NCBI GenBank assembly: GCA_002721875.1
Contig: PBLU01000020.1
Location: forward strand, 1 to 60,439
Reading direction: 5' to 3'
Source of the DNA: Chloroflexota bacterium
GTDB taxonomy: Bacteria; Chloroflexota; Dehalococcoidia; UBA1151; TMED-70
DNA length: 60,439 nucleotides
Each line of letters begins with the position of its first letter. The first letter of the stretch is position 1. Of this stretch, positions 1 through 8,281 are shown one piece after another. Both the position numbers and the translations under genes were made by a program. A model generated the notes under the pieces. The model searched no databases. It saw only the letters and a list, made by a program, of their open reading frames with translations, and had not been told where the DNA came from.

Positions 1-150
1 AAAGGCAGAGGAACCAAAGGCAGAGGAACCAAAGGCAGAGGAACCAAAGGCAGAGGAACCAAAGGCAGAGGAACCAAAGGCAGAGGAATCAAAGGCAGAG
101 GAACCAAAGGCAGAGGAATCAAAGGCAGAGGAACTAAAGGCTGAGGAACC
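1..150 (+). repeat. Ten-copy 15-bp tandem repeat encoding KAEEP
   Basis: Ten adjacent 15-bp units with the pattern AAAGGCAGAGGAACC. Units 6 and 8 end in ATC (giving KAEES), unit 9 ends in ACT (KAEEL) and unit 10 has GCT for GCA. The near identity of units 1-5 suggests recent expansion. Because the unit is a multiple of three, copy number can change without shifting the frame. The array probably continues to the left of the window. Confidence 0.95.
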
Positions 151-178
151 AAAGTCTAAAGAAGATAATAAAAAATAA
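2..178 (+). CDS. rplJ: C-terminal end of probable ribosomal protein L10, partial
   Basis: Open frame from the window edge to a TAA at 176-178, 15 nt before rplL. It reads as repeated Lys-Ala-Glu-Glu-Pro followed by a short tail KSKEDNKK. The other two frames of the repeat are closed by a TGA near 142 and a TAA near 135, so this is the frame that leads on to rplL with a normal operon gap. rplJ is the usual gene directly before rplL, so the identity rests on position; the L10 body lies outside the window. A charged, low-complexity extension of L10 would be flexible and surface exposed. It could instead belong to another gene inserted before rplL. Confidence 0.6.
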   Translation, partial: KAEEPKAEEPKAEEPKAEEPKAEEPKAEESKAEEPKAEESKAEELKAEEPKSKEDNKK

Positions 179-193
179 ATAAAGGAGAAAATT

Positions 194-583
194 ATGGCAT
201 TATCAAAAGAAGAATTGATTGAAGGAATCAAACAAATGTCTGTTATAGATCTTTCTGAAGTTGTAAAAGCTTTAGAAGAAGAATTTGGAGTAAGCGCAGC
301 AGCCCCAGTTGCAGTTGCAGCAACTCCCGCTGGAGGTGAATCAAGTGATGCGCCTGCTGCTGGAGAAGCAAAAACAGAATTTACTGTTACATTAAAAGAT
401 GTTGGAGCTAATAAAATAGCTGTAATTAAGGCTGTAAGAGAAGTAACTTCATTAGGATTAAAGGAAGCAAAAGATCTTGTTGAATCTGCTCCAAAGCCTA
501 TCAAAGAAGAGGTTTCTAAAGAAGAATCAGAGGAAATTAAGACCAAGGTTGAAGCTTCTGGTGCTTCAGTAGAAATATCATAA
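194..583 (+). CDS. rplL: 50S ribosomal protein L7/L12
   Basis: Forms the flexible stalk of the large ribosomal subunit, binding L10 as dimers and recruiting the GTPase translation factors. The 129-residue length is normal. It has the N-terminal dimerisation region with an [14 protein letters not shown] segment, an Ala/Pro/Gly-rich hinge at about residues 35-58, and the conserved C-terminal domain with [21 protein letters not shown] and [18 protein letters not shown] segments. A Shine-Dalgarno AAAGGAG sits just before the ATG. It follows the probable rplJ end by 15 nt, the classic rplJL order. Strong call from family conservation. Confidence 0.98.
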   Translation: MALSKEELIEGIKQMSVIDLSEVVKALEEEFGVSAAAPVAVAATPAGGESSDAPAAGEAKTEFTVTLKDVGANKIAVIKAVREVTSLGLKEAKDLVESAPKPIKEEVSKEESEEIKTKVEASGASVEIS

Positions 584-593
584 TAAAGATTTC

Positions 594-1370
594 TTAAAAC
601 AGGCTATTAGATTGTCCGCCATCTACATTTAGGCATGTGCCTAGAATCATCCTGGCATTATTTGATGCTAGGAAAGCCACGGTATCTCCAACAGCTTCAG
701 GATATCCAAATTTACCCATGGGTAAATTATTTTTTATAAAATCATCTACGGCTTCTTTTGAACTGCTAGAAACAAATTTTTCCCAACTTCCTTTTTCGTG
801 CTTTATAGATCCGGGAGCTATACAATTTGCAGTAACTCCTGTTTTTGCTAGGTCTATTGCAGTATGTTTAGTTGCAGCTATTAATGCTGCTTTTGCGGCC
901 ATATATGGTGCTGATCCGCCTAATTCTCTTCCATATATTGAAGCAATGTTAATAACTCTTCCCCATTTATTTTGAATCATTGTGGGAGTAAATAATTTTG
1001 TTAATCTGATTGCAGCCCATGTGTTAATATCCATTACTTTTCGAAAATCTTCTATGGAAGAACTTATTAAGGACTTTGTTCCTAGGCTTCCCCCAACATT
1101 ATTAACTAAAATATCAATTTTTTGGAATGTACTTAATGATTGATCATACAAATTTTGAATAGAATTTTCTGATGAAAGATCAATTTCGGATAAGTGAACT
1201 TTTACTTTAAATTTACTAAGCATTTTTTTTGCTTTTAGTAAATCTTCACTAGATCTTGCACAAATATGTACATTGACCCCTTCTTTAGCAAGAGATATAG
1301 CTGATGAAAGTCCTAAACCTCTAGATCCACCTGTAATAAGGGCATTTTTATTTTTTAGACCTAAATTCAT
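594..1370 (-). CDS. SDR-family NAD(P)-dependent oxidoreductase
   Basis: Classical short-chain dehydrogenase/reductase of 258 residues. The nucleotide-binding TGGSRGLG lies near residues 14-21, NNVGG (the NNAG motif) near 90-94, and the catalytic Ser-Tyr-Lys is seen as IASIYG followed by PYMAAK. The C-terminal NVDGGQS segment is typical of FabG-like members. The substrate cannot be read from sequence. It is the second gene of a short leftward unit, six bases after the Cys-rich mini-protein, and converges on rplL with only ten bases between the stops. It may act on 3-oxoacyl or small alcohol substrates; this is a family guess only. Confidence 0.9.
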   Translation of the reverse strand: MNLGLKNKNALITGGSRGLGLSSAISLAKEGVNVHICARSSEDLLKAKKMLSKFKVKVHLSEIDLSSENSIQNLYDQSLSTFQKIDILVNNVGGSLGTKSLISSSIEDFRKVMDINTWAAIRLTKLFTPTMIQNKWGRVINIASIYGRELGGSAPYMAAKAALIAATKHTAIDLAKTGVTANCIAPGSIKHEKGSWEKFVSSSSKEAVDDFIKNNLPMGKFGYPEAVGDTVAFLASNNARMILGTCLNVDGGQSNSLF

Positions 1371-1376
1371 AAAAGG

Positions 1377-1610
1377 TTATTTTTTCTTAGATTTCTTTTT
1401 ATCAAAATCAGATTTTGATCCATACCAAGAAGAAAATTCTACTGAGTTCTTAAACTCTTTAGATACTCCACATCTTTTACATTTTCCAGTTGATACAGGG
1501 CCATTAGGTGGATCAATAACCCAGTGACAAGCTCCACCTTTCAAGCATTCCTTAGGGATATCGATTTCTGTTTCTTCTGAAATATTTTTTTTAGATTTTT
1601 TTTGGACCAT
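1377..1610 (-). CDS. Cys-rich zinc-ribbon-like mini-protein
   Basis: A 77-residue basic protein with a Cys pattern C22-x5-C28-H29 and C44-x2-C47, consistent with one zinc site. Between the Cys pairs is WVIDPPNGPVSTG, and both termini are Lys-rich. I do not recognise a named family. The compact Cys/His spacing and charged ends suggest a small nucleic-acid or protein-binding zinc ribbon, which is inference. It starts an operon with the SDR gene, whose ATG follows six bases after this stop. Confidence 0.75.
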   Translation of the reverse strand: MVQKKSKKNISEETEIDIPKECLKGGACHWVIDPPNGPVSTGKCKRCGVSKEFKNSVEFSSWYGSKSDFDKKKSKKK

Positions 1611-1673
1611 ATTATATTTAGAAATAAAAATTTATCTTTAATTATCTTAACATTATTTGTATAATAAATCTTT

Positions 1674-2273
1674 TTAGATGAGGTGATCTATATAATTTAT
1701 TTTATTCAAGATAGGCACACGATCTTTTTTTGGGAAATTGAATTCAGATATTGAGCAATTATCAAATTGAAAATTTAGCATACTTTTTCTAGGCAGCCCC
1801 ATAATTAGTGGTATAAGTGTTCTCATAAATCCTCCATGAGAAACTATCAAGCAGGTGTTAGATTCATTAAGATCAATATTTGTTAAAAATTTTTCTCCTC
1901 TCAAGAACATATCTTCAAAAGTTTCACCATTTGGAGCTCTAAATTTATCACTTCCAATTGAGTATTGTTCTACAAGTTTTGGATTTTTTTTTGAAATATC
2001 TTCAAATAGATGATTTTCCCAATCTCCAAATGACATTTCTCTAATTAATTTCGAGGTAGAGAATTCTTTTGTTATATAGCTTGCCGTTTTCCTTGTTCTA
2101 CTCAAATCGCTTGCCCAAGCCTCATCTATTGAATAATTATTTCTAATATAAATGCCGGTTTTTTCGGCTTGAGAAATCCCTTTTTCATTCAATTCTGAAT
2201 TTACCTGTCCTTGAGTAATTCCATTAAGATTTGCATTAGTTTGTCCGTGTCTTACAATGATAATTTTTTTCAT
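1674..2273 (-). CDS. Histidine phosphatase family protein
   Basis: A 199-residue member of the phosphoglycerate mutase-like histidine phosphatases. RHGQTNAN at residues 8-15 supplies the phospho-accepting His9. SDLSRTRKTA carries the second phosphate-binding Arg, EMSFGDWE the conserved acid, and VSHGGF the second His. Family members act on sugar phosphates, alpha-ribazole phosphate or other phosphomonoesters; the substrate here is open. No Shine-Dalgarno is visible. On the minus strand a TATATA box (2286-2281) lies seven bases before the ATG, which would give a leaderless or nearly leaderless mRNA. Confidence 0.88.
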   Translation of the reverse strand: MKKIIIVRHGQTNANLNGITQGQVNSELNEKGISQAEKTGIYIRNNYSIDEAWASDLSRTRKTASYITKEFSTSKLIREMSFGDWENHLFEDISKKNPKLVEQYSIGSDKFRAPNGETFEDMFLRGEKFLTNIDLNESNTCLIVSHGGFMRTLIPLIMGLPRKSMLNFQFDNCSISEFNFPKKDRVPILNKINYIDHLI

Positions 2274-2419
2274 ACTGAGCTATATATGTGGCATTAATAT
2301 ACTTATTATTCTACATTTTATCAAAGGGGATAATATTAACTAATTGTTACTTTCTAGAAGTATTCTCAATATGTTAGCATTATTCTAATAAATTATTCAA
2401 AAAATGGAATTTAAAAATT

Positions 2420-3094
2420 ATGTCAGAAATAGTTATATCAACTTCAAATTTGCATAAAACTTATGTAAGTAAAGATATCAAGGTTCATGCCCTAAAAGGT
2501 CTAAATATTTCAATAAATGAAGGAGAAATTGTTGGAGTTATGGGGCCAAGTGGTTGTGGTAAAACAACTTTATTGAATTGTTTATCTGGGTTAGATACTA
2601 TTGATGACGGAAATATATTGATTCAGGGAAAATCACTAAATCAATTAAATGATGATCAACTAAGTGAATTCCGGGCAAAAAGAATGGGCTTTGTGTTTCA
2701 AACCTACAATCTTCTTCCGGTTTTGACAGCTGTTGAAAATGTTGAATTGCCTTTATTAGTCTCTGGGAATTCTAGTAAAGATGCTAGATCTAAAGCTATA
2801 GAAAAACTGAAAGAAGTAGATTTAGAAAATCAGCTTCATCAGTTACCCGGAGAACTATCCGGAGGTCAGAGACAAAGAGTCACTATTGCCAGAGCTTTGG
2901 TGAATGATCCTGCTATAGTTTGGGCTGACGAACCTACAGGTAATCTTGATAGTGAAAATGAAGAGCAAATTATGGATCTACTCATAAAAATGAATAAAGA
3001 AAATAATCAAACTTTCGTTATTGTTACTCACTCAGATTATGTTGGTGGTAGAGCTAACAGAATAATAAGTATGAAAGATGGAGAAGTAGTATAG
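2420..3094 (+). CDS. ABC transporter ATP-binding protein, MacB/LolD type
   Basis: ATPase subunit of 224 residues that would energise the large FtsX-type permease encoded six bases downstream. Walker A GPSGCGKTT lies at 42-50, the Q-loop within GFVFQTYNLLP, the signature LSGGQRQR near 146-153, Walker B VWADEPTG near 167-174, and the H-loop in VTHSDYV. The LDTIDDG and NLLPVLTAVENVELPLL segments are characteristic of the LolD/MacB/FtsE branch. Such systems move lipoproteins, peptides or drugs, or transmit conformational signals to the envelope, rather than importing solutes. The substrate is not evident. Confidence 0.93.
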   Translation: MSEIVISTSNLHKTYVSKDIKVHALKGLNISINEGEIVGVMGPSGCGKTTLLNCLSGLDTIDDGNILIQGKSLNQLNDDQLSEFRAKRMGFVFQTYNLLPVLTAVENVELPLLVSGNSSKDARSKAIEKLKEVDLENQLHQLPGELSGGQRQRVTIARALVNDPAIVWADEPTGNLDSENEEQIMDLLIKMNKENNQTFVIVTHSDYVGGRANRIISMKDGEVV

Positions 3095-3100
3095 TTTATT

Positions 3101-6100
3101 ATGGATAAGATCTTTGGAGTTCCAGCTACAAATTTATCAATAGTAATGTCTGCATTATTATTGATAATTATTCTTATTGTTTCCATTGGAGCTATTAGAA
3201 GATTTATCCTTGTGAAAATGGGGACTAGAAATATTCCGAGAAGAAAAGGACAAAGTATCCTAATAATTATAGGCTTGATGCTTAGTTCAACAATTGTAGC
3301 TACTTCATTAGGTATTGGAGACACAGTTCGTTACTCAATAAGGTCTGTAGTTTTAGATAGTTTAGGAACAGTTGATGAAAGGATCAGTGGCCCTGGTAAA
3401 CAACTATTTGGAGATGAGTATTTTGATTATTCAGAATTTGAATATGTAAAAAAAATAACAAAAGATTTTGATAAGATAGATGATCTACAGCCATATATTG
3501 AAACTCAATTGCCTGTATCAAATGATAATTCAGGTTTAGCAGAAAGTAGTATGAATATAAGGGGGCTTGAATTAAATAATTCTAGTGAAATTTTATTTGA
3601 TACCAAAAATAATGAGGTATTACTCGATGATCTTAATTCCAATAGTGTTTATGTTAATTCAGAAGCTAGTGATGCTATAAAAATTAAAGTAGGCGAGAAA
3701 ATAAATATTTTCACTAATAATGGATCAACAGAATTTATAGTAGCTGGAATTCTTAAGTCTCAAGGTGTGGCTGGGGGAGAATCTTTTCCAACTGTAATTT
3801 TTAAGTTAGAAACTCTTCAAAATTTATTGTCCAAAAAAAATCAAATAACAAACATTATGGTATCTAATGTGGGTAATGGAGATGAATCTATAACCAACTC
3901 TGATGAAGTTACTAAGTTTCTAAGATCTGAGCTCACTAATAGAGAAGTTGCAACCGATATTTTCAATTTACTTCAGAGTAATAATATTCCAGGATTAATT
4001 TCCGATGAAGCAATCGATTTGAGACAAACTGATAAAGAAACCTCAGAAGACTTAATTAAATTGTCTGATCAATTAAAGAACAATAATTTTGATGTTGATT
4101 TTATAACTGGAATATCTAGCTACACAACACAGCTTATAATTTTGGGTGTTTTAGAAAAATCTGGATTGCAAAAAGAAGCTACTAATCTTTTAGTGCTTTC
4201 CACTGATCTAACTAGATTAAGAGTTCAAGAAACTAAAAGTGATGGTGTTAGGTTGGCTGAGAATGTTTCTTCAGGAATAACTAGTATTTTTACAATTTTT
4301 GGTTCTTTTTCAATAATGGTAGGTATGTTACTTATTTTTCTTGTTTTTGTACTTCTTGCAGCAGCCAGATCTACAGAACTAGGTATGGCAAGAGCAGTTG
4401 GTTTAAAGCGTAGAGATCTAATTCAATTATTTACTTATGAAGGCACCGTTTATTCATTTCTAGCAGCGATAGTAGGTACACTTGTAGGAATAGGACTAAG
4501 TTTTGCCTTAGTTATAGTACTTCAAGATATTATAGGAGAAGATGTTTTTTCTATAACTCCTAGCTATTCTATAACTTCTTTAATTATCGCCTTCTCAAGT
4601 GGATTAATATTGACATTTATTACTGTAGTTTTCTCTGCATACAGAGCATCAAACTTAAATATAGTAGTTGCTATTAGAGGGCTAAAGGATGAATTCGTAA
4701 AAAAACCTCCAGAACCACGAAGTAAAAAAATTATTGATGTTTTATGGAATATCATTTATCCAATAAAAATATTAATTTCAATAATTACTAGATCTGGTAA
4801 GTTAAGAAACGTTATCAACTTAATATTTTCCCCTGTAACTTGGCCATTTAGTCTAATTAAGTCTTTATTTGTTCTTTTTGGGAAACAATCCTATATACTT
4901 TTAGCAATTTTTTCAGTTTTACTTATTATTATTGGTATTCAAACAGATACATTGGCTAACTTTAGCTTAGGCTTAACTGGAGGTGCTCTTGCTTTGGGAT
5001 TATTTATTAGATTCATATCATCTAAGTTCTTAAGTGATCCAGAAAGCGTAGGACAAATTGGAGGAACATTTGAAGGTGGATTAGTTTTATTGTGCAGTTC
5101 TTTACCAGGTGATTTATTAGAACCAATAGCTGGAGATTTATCAGAGCCTGGTCCTTGGTTTTGGCCATTAGGAGGAGGTATTTCTACAGCAGCAGCAGTA
5201 TGGTTATTAATGTCAAATACCAAAATTTTGATCTTTATATTAAATATTTTCTTATCTAGATTTTCTGGTTTAAAGGCGGTTACTAAAACTGCTATTAGCT
5301 ATCCTATGGCATCTAAGTTTAGAACGGGTCTCACTGTCGCAATGTTTGCACTTATAATATTTACACTAATGATATTTTCTATTTTGAATGGATTAAACGA
5401 TGTGTCAATTGATCAACCTGAAAGAGTTACTGGAGGTTATGATATAAAATCTTCTGTTAGTACTACTTTGCCTATTTCAGGAGATATTGAAGATTCCTTG
5501 GATATGTCTGAAGTTATATCCTTTGCAGGAACATCTTCAATAGGAGTTGATGTGAAAGAACTAGATGGAGAAAATAATTCTTATAAAAGTTCTAAGCTTG
5601 TCTCTTTAGATGATAGTTTTATAAATAATACAAAATGGCGAATGGCTCATATTGATAAAAATTATGGATCAAATGATAGAGAAATATGGCAAGCACTATT
5701 ATCTGACCCTAGCTTAGTTGTTGCAAGTGGTTCAATTATAGCTTCTGGAGATCCTTTTGGTCCCCCAGATAGAAGCTTTAAGACGTCTTTTGTTGAAAGA
5801 GAAGATCCTAGGGAAATTCAGTCATTCAGCATACAAATGAAGAAAACTAGAAGTTCGGAAGATCCTACAGAACTAAAAGTTATTGGTATCGTAGAAAGAC
5901 TTGCTACAGAAAGTGGTTTTGGAGGCGGAGGTGCAACTTTTTATTCAAAAGACTCTTTGACAGAAGTGATAGCTAAAGAATATGTACCAATAGATACATA
6001 CTATTTTGAAATTAATGATAAAGAAAATGCACCTGAATATGCTCAAAAATTGGAAAAAACCTTTTTGGCAAATGGTATGAATTCTGAAAGTCTAATGAAA

Positions 6101-6532
6101 AGAATTGAGGATGAAAGATCTGCTGGCAATTCATTCAACAAACTTTTTCAAGGATTTAGTGGACTTGGATTAGTAGTAGGAGTAGCAGCAATAGGAGTAT
6201 TATCTGTAAGAGCTGTAGTAGAAAGGCGTCAATCTATCGGGGTCCTTAGGGCAATAGGATTTAGATCATCAATGATTAGAGCTCAATTTTTAATTGAGTC
6301 ATCATTCATTACATTGCTTGGAATATTTGTAGGAATAGGATTAGGAACATTACAATCTTGGCTTATATATCTTGAAATATCTAAAGAGCTTGAAGATGCA
6401 AAGTTTGTTATACCTTATGTAGAAGTTGGAATACTGATAATAATAACTGTTGTTGCTTCAATTTTAGCTAGTGTTATTCCGGCAAATGAAGCTAGTAAAA
6501 CATATCCAGCTGAAGCACTTAGGTACGAATAA
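3101..6532 (+). CDS. Large FtsX-like ABC permease (MacB type)
   Basis: A 1143-residue membrane protein. An N-terminal membrane segment at about 12-32 is followed by a second helix near 50-70 and an extracytoplasmic domain. An FtsX domain of several helices lies at about 395-520, with extra hydrophobic segments at about 590-720. A second soluble domain follows, and a C-terminal FtsX domain at about 1010-1140 ends with PANEASKTYPAEALRYE. Two FtsX cores in one chain mean a single copy could form the full permease with two copies of the ATPase encoded before it. Cargo is unknown. Its stop abuts the stop of convergent mobA with no gap. Confidence 0.9.
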   Translation: MDKIFGVPATNLSIVMSALLLIIILIVSIGAIRRFILVKMGTRNIPRRKGQSILIIIGLMLSSTIVATSLGIGDTVRYSIRSVVLDSLGTVDERISGPGKQLFGDEYFDYSEFEYVKKITKDFDKIDDLQPYIETQLPVSNDNSGLAESSMNIRGLELNNSSEILFDTKNNEVLLDDLNSNSVYVNSEASDAIKIKVGEKINIFTNNGSTEFIVAGILKSQGVAGGESFPTVIFKLETLQNLLSKKNQITNIMVSNVGNGDESITNSDEVTKFLRSELTNREVATDIFNLLQSNNIPGLISDEAIDLRQTDKETSEDLIKLSDQLKNNNFDVDFITGISSYTTQLIILGVLEKSGLQKEATNLLVLSTDLTRLRVQETKSDGVRLAENVSSGITSIFTIFGSFSIMVGMLLIFLVFVLLAAARSTELGMARAVGLKRRDLIQLFTYEGTVYSFLAAIVGTLVGIGLSFALVIVLQDIIGEDVFSITPSYSITSLIIAFSSGLILTFITVVFSAYRASNLNIVVAIRGLKDEFVKKPPEPRSKKIIDVLWNIIYPIKILISIITRSGKLRNVINLIFSPVTWPFSLIKSLFVLFGKQSYILLAIFSVLLIIIGIQTDTLANFSLGLTGGALALGLFIRFISSKFLSDPESVGQIGGTFEGGLVLLCSSLPGDLLEPIAGDLSEPGPWFWPLGGGISTAAAVWLLMSNTKILIFILNIFLSRFSGLKAVTKTAISYPMASKFRTGLTVAMFALIIFTLMIFSILNGLNDVSIDQPERVTGGYDIKSSVSTTLPISGDIEDSLDMSEVISFAGTSSIGVDVKELDGENNSYKSSKLVSLDDSFINNTKWRMAHIDKNYGSNDREIWQALLSDPSLVVASGSIIASGDPFGPPDRSFKTSFVEREDPREIQSFSIQMKKTRSSEDPTELKVIGIVERLATESGFGGGGATFYSKDSLTEVIAKEYVPIDTYYFEINDKENAPEYAQKLEKTFLANGMNSESLMKRIEDERSAGNSFNKLFQGFSGLGLVVGVAAIGVLSVRAVVERRQSIGVLRAIGFRSSMIRAQFLIESSFITLLGIFVGIGLGTLQSWLIYLEISKELEDAKFVIPYVEVGILIIITVVASILASVIPANEASKTYPAEALRYE

Positions 6533-7192
6533 TCATACTCCTTCTGGTCTAATATCTGGTCTTATTGCATGTCCTTTTCTAGTGATTATTCCCTTAGCTT
6601 TTTTTAGATCAGATAAGTTATTAATATCGAATAAACTTTCTATGAATTCTTCTTTTAATTTTGTGTAATCTATTATTTTAATTTTATTATTGATAGATTC
6701 TGAGATGATTTTTTTTGGCGAATAGTTACCATGTAACTTAATATTTTTTAGTAAGATATCTTCCCAGTCATTTTTAATATACATTGCATGTAATGGGTTC
6801 AATATATCTTTGTTCTTGATAAATATAGATTTATTTTCATTTGAAATACTAAACATATGAGAAATAAAATTTTTTGATAAAAAAGGATAGTCTGCACCGA
6901 TTATAAATACTTCGTTATTAATTGATGAATTAATTCCCGTATATATTCCTGATATAGGTCCCTTATTCGGATAAATATCTTCTAATACATGCATTCTTAG
7001 CGCTAATCCTAGATCTGGAATCTCTGAATCTTGATCTTGACTGATTACTAAAATTATTTCTGAAAAAAGATCTCTTAAAACCTCATGAATTCTGATGAGA
7101 ATTTGCTTCCCACCTAAATTAATAAGTGGTTTTATCATTTTTATTCTACTATTTAACCCACCGGCTATTATTACAGCTGTCTTATTACTCAT
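6533..7192 (-). CDS. mobA: Molybdenum cofactor guanylyltransferase-like protein (MobA)
   Basis: A 219-residue nucleotidyltransferase of the MobA family, which joins GMP to molybdopterin. The N-terminal IIAGGLNSR gives the nucleotide loop and K21 in IKPLI the conserved Lys. NKGPISGIYTGI and the metal-binding Asp in GADYPFLS (CDMPF in many MobA proteins) follow. The C-terminal FDINNLSDLKKAKG matches the usual NINTPEDL ending. A related cytidylyl or sugar-nucleotide transferase is possible but less likely. The MOSC protein at 11016-11435 is another molybdenum-linked gene nearby. On the minus strand TATAAT/TAATAC boxes lie 5-10 nt before the ATG and no Shine-Dalgarno is seen. Confidence 0.82.
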   Translation of the reverse strand: MSNKTAVIIAGGLNSRIKMIKPLINLGGKQILIRIHEVLRDLFSEIILVISQDQDSEIPDLGLALRMHVLEDIYPNKGPISGIYTGINSSINNEVFIIGADYPFLSKNFISHMFSISNENKSIFIKNKDILNPLHAMYIKNDWEDILLKNIKLHGNYSPKKIISESINNKIKIIDYTKLKEEFIESLFDINNLSDLKKAKGIITRKGHAIRPDIRPEGV

Positions 7193-7245
7193 GATTTGTA
7201 TTATTATATTAATTGTAAAACCTAAATCATAATTAAGAATAAATA

Positions 7246-7617
7246 ATGACCAAGATAATTTTCGAATTTGAAAATATTTCTGTTGAAGCAGAACTTAATG
7301 ATTCACCAACCTCTAAAGATCTAATTAATTTATTACCTTTAGAAGGTATTTCACAAATATGGGGTGAAGAAATATATTTTTCAACTTCAATTAATAGAGA
7401 AAATGATGACTGGGCTAAGGAAACTGTTGAATTGGGAGATATAGCTTTTTGGCCACCAGGAAACGCAATTTGTTTATTTTTTGGTAAAACTCCAGTAAGT
7501 CAAGGTGACGAAATCAGGCCAGCGTCCCCAACGAATGTAATGGGCAAAATAATTGGAGACTTAGAAATTCTTAAAACAGTTAATTCGGGAGATAAAGTAA
7601 AAGTAATAGTAGCATAG
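7246..7617 (+). CDS. Cyclophilin-like fold protein
   Basis: A 123-residue soluble protein. The segments YFSTSI, VELGDIAFWPPGNAICLFFGKTP and the end of the chain match the small prokaryotic cyclophilin-like family known from TM1367 and its relatives. These share the beta-barrel of cyclophilins but usually lack proven prolyl isomerase activity. The stop codon TAG is immediately followed by the ATG of the TenA gene, so the two are almost certainly co-transcribed and translationally coupled. Function is unassigned; linkage to TenA and the bicupin protein suggests a shared small-molecule pathway (inference). Confidence 0.72.
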   Translation: MTKIIFEFENISVEAELNDSPTSKDLINLLPLEGISQIWGEEIYFSTSINRENDDWAKETVELGDIAFWPPGNAICLFFGKTPVSQGDEIRPASPTNVMGKIIGDLEILKTVNSGDKVKVIVA

Positions 7618-8268
7618 ATGTCTTTTTCAGTTGAATTAAAATCAAATAATATAAATCTATGGAATAAAACTCATGTAAAACATGATTTTATTTTAGGTAT
7701 GAAAAATGGATCTTTAGATATAAATAAATTTAAATATTATATGATTCAAGATTATAAATTTTTGATTGAATATTGTAGAGTTATTTCTATTGCTATTTCA
7801 AAGTCAAAATCATTTGAATTTATGTGCTTTCTATCAAATTTATTAAGTGAAACCCTTAATTCTGAAATGAAACTTCATGAGTCATTTTGTGATGATTTTG
7901 GAATAAAGAAAAATGATCTAGTTAATTCAAAATCTTCCATAGCTACTCAATCATATTGTAATTACCTTCTATCAATTGCTTATAAATTTGAAACTGAATT
8001 AATAGCCTGCTCTCTTTTACCCTGTCAATGGGGCTATGATGAAATAGGAAGAAATTTATATAAGGATAATCAAACTAAAGAAAACTCGTTTCATAAAAGA
8101 TGGATAAATGCATATGTGGATCCCGAATATCAAAATGTAACAACATGGCTAATTAATTATGTTGATTCAATTAAAGAAAAAGTAGATAATAAAATAGCTA
8201 ATGATATTTTCAGAGAATCTTTGAAACATGAACTAAATTTTTGGGATTCTTCATGGAATCAAGATTAA
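7618..8268 (+). CDS. tenA: TenA family protein (thiaminase II type)
   Basis: A helical 216-residue protein of the TenA/thiaminase II family, which salvages thiamin breakdown products such as aminopyrimidines. Residues lining the known active site can be matched: D45 in IQDYKF, C136 in SLLPCQWGY, Y140, E142, Y166 and E205. The catalytic Cys places it with the TenA_C branch; the position of B. subtilis Tyr47 is Phe here. It starts directly after the stop of the cyclophilin-like gene and is followed 13 bases later by the bicupin gene. No TPP riboswitch fits in the 53-base upstream gap. Confidence 0.85.
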   Translation: MSFSVELKSNNINLWNKTHVKHDFILGMKNGSLDINKFKYYMIQDYKFLIEYCRVISIAISKSKSFEFMCFLSNLLSETLNSEMKLHESFCDDFGIKKNDLVNSKSSIATQSYCNYLLSIAYKFETELIACSLLPCQWGYDEIGRNLYKDNQTKENSFHKRWINAYVDPEYQNVTTWLINYVDSIKEKVDNKIANDIFRESLKHELNFWDSSWNQD

Positions 8269-8281
8269 TTACGGAGAGATA

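Noticed and set aside
1..150. Short repeats that could suggest a CRISPR array
   Set aside because: Units are directly adjacent with no spacers and keep one reading frame; it is a coding tandem repeat.
7193..7245. TPP riboswitch for the TenA unit
   Set aside because: The gap is 53 bases and lacks the conserved CTGAGA core.
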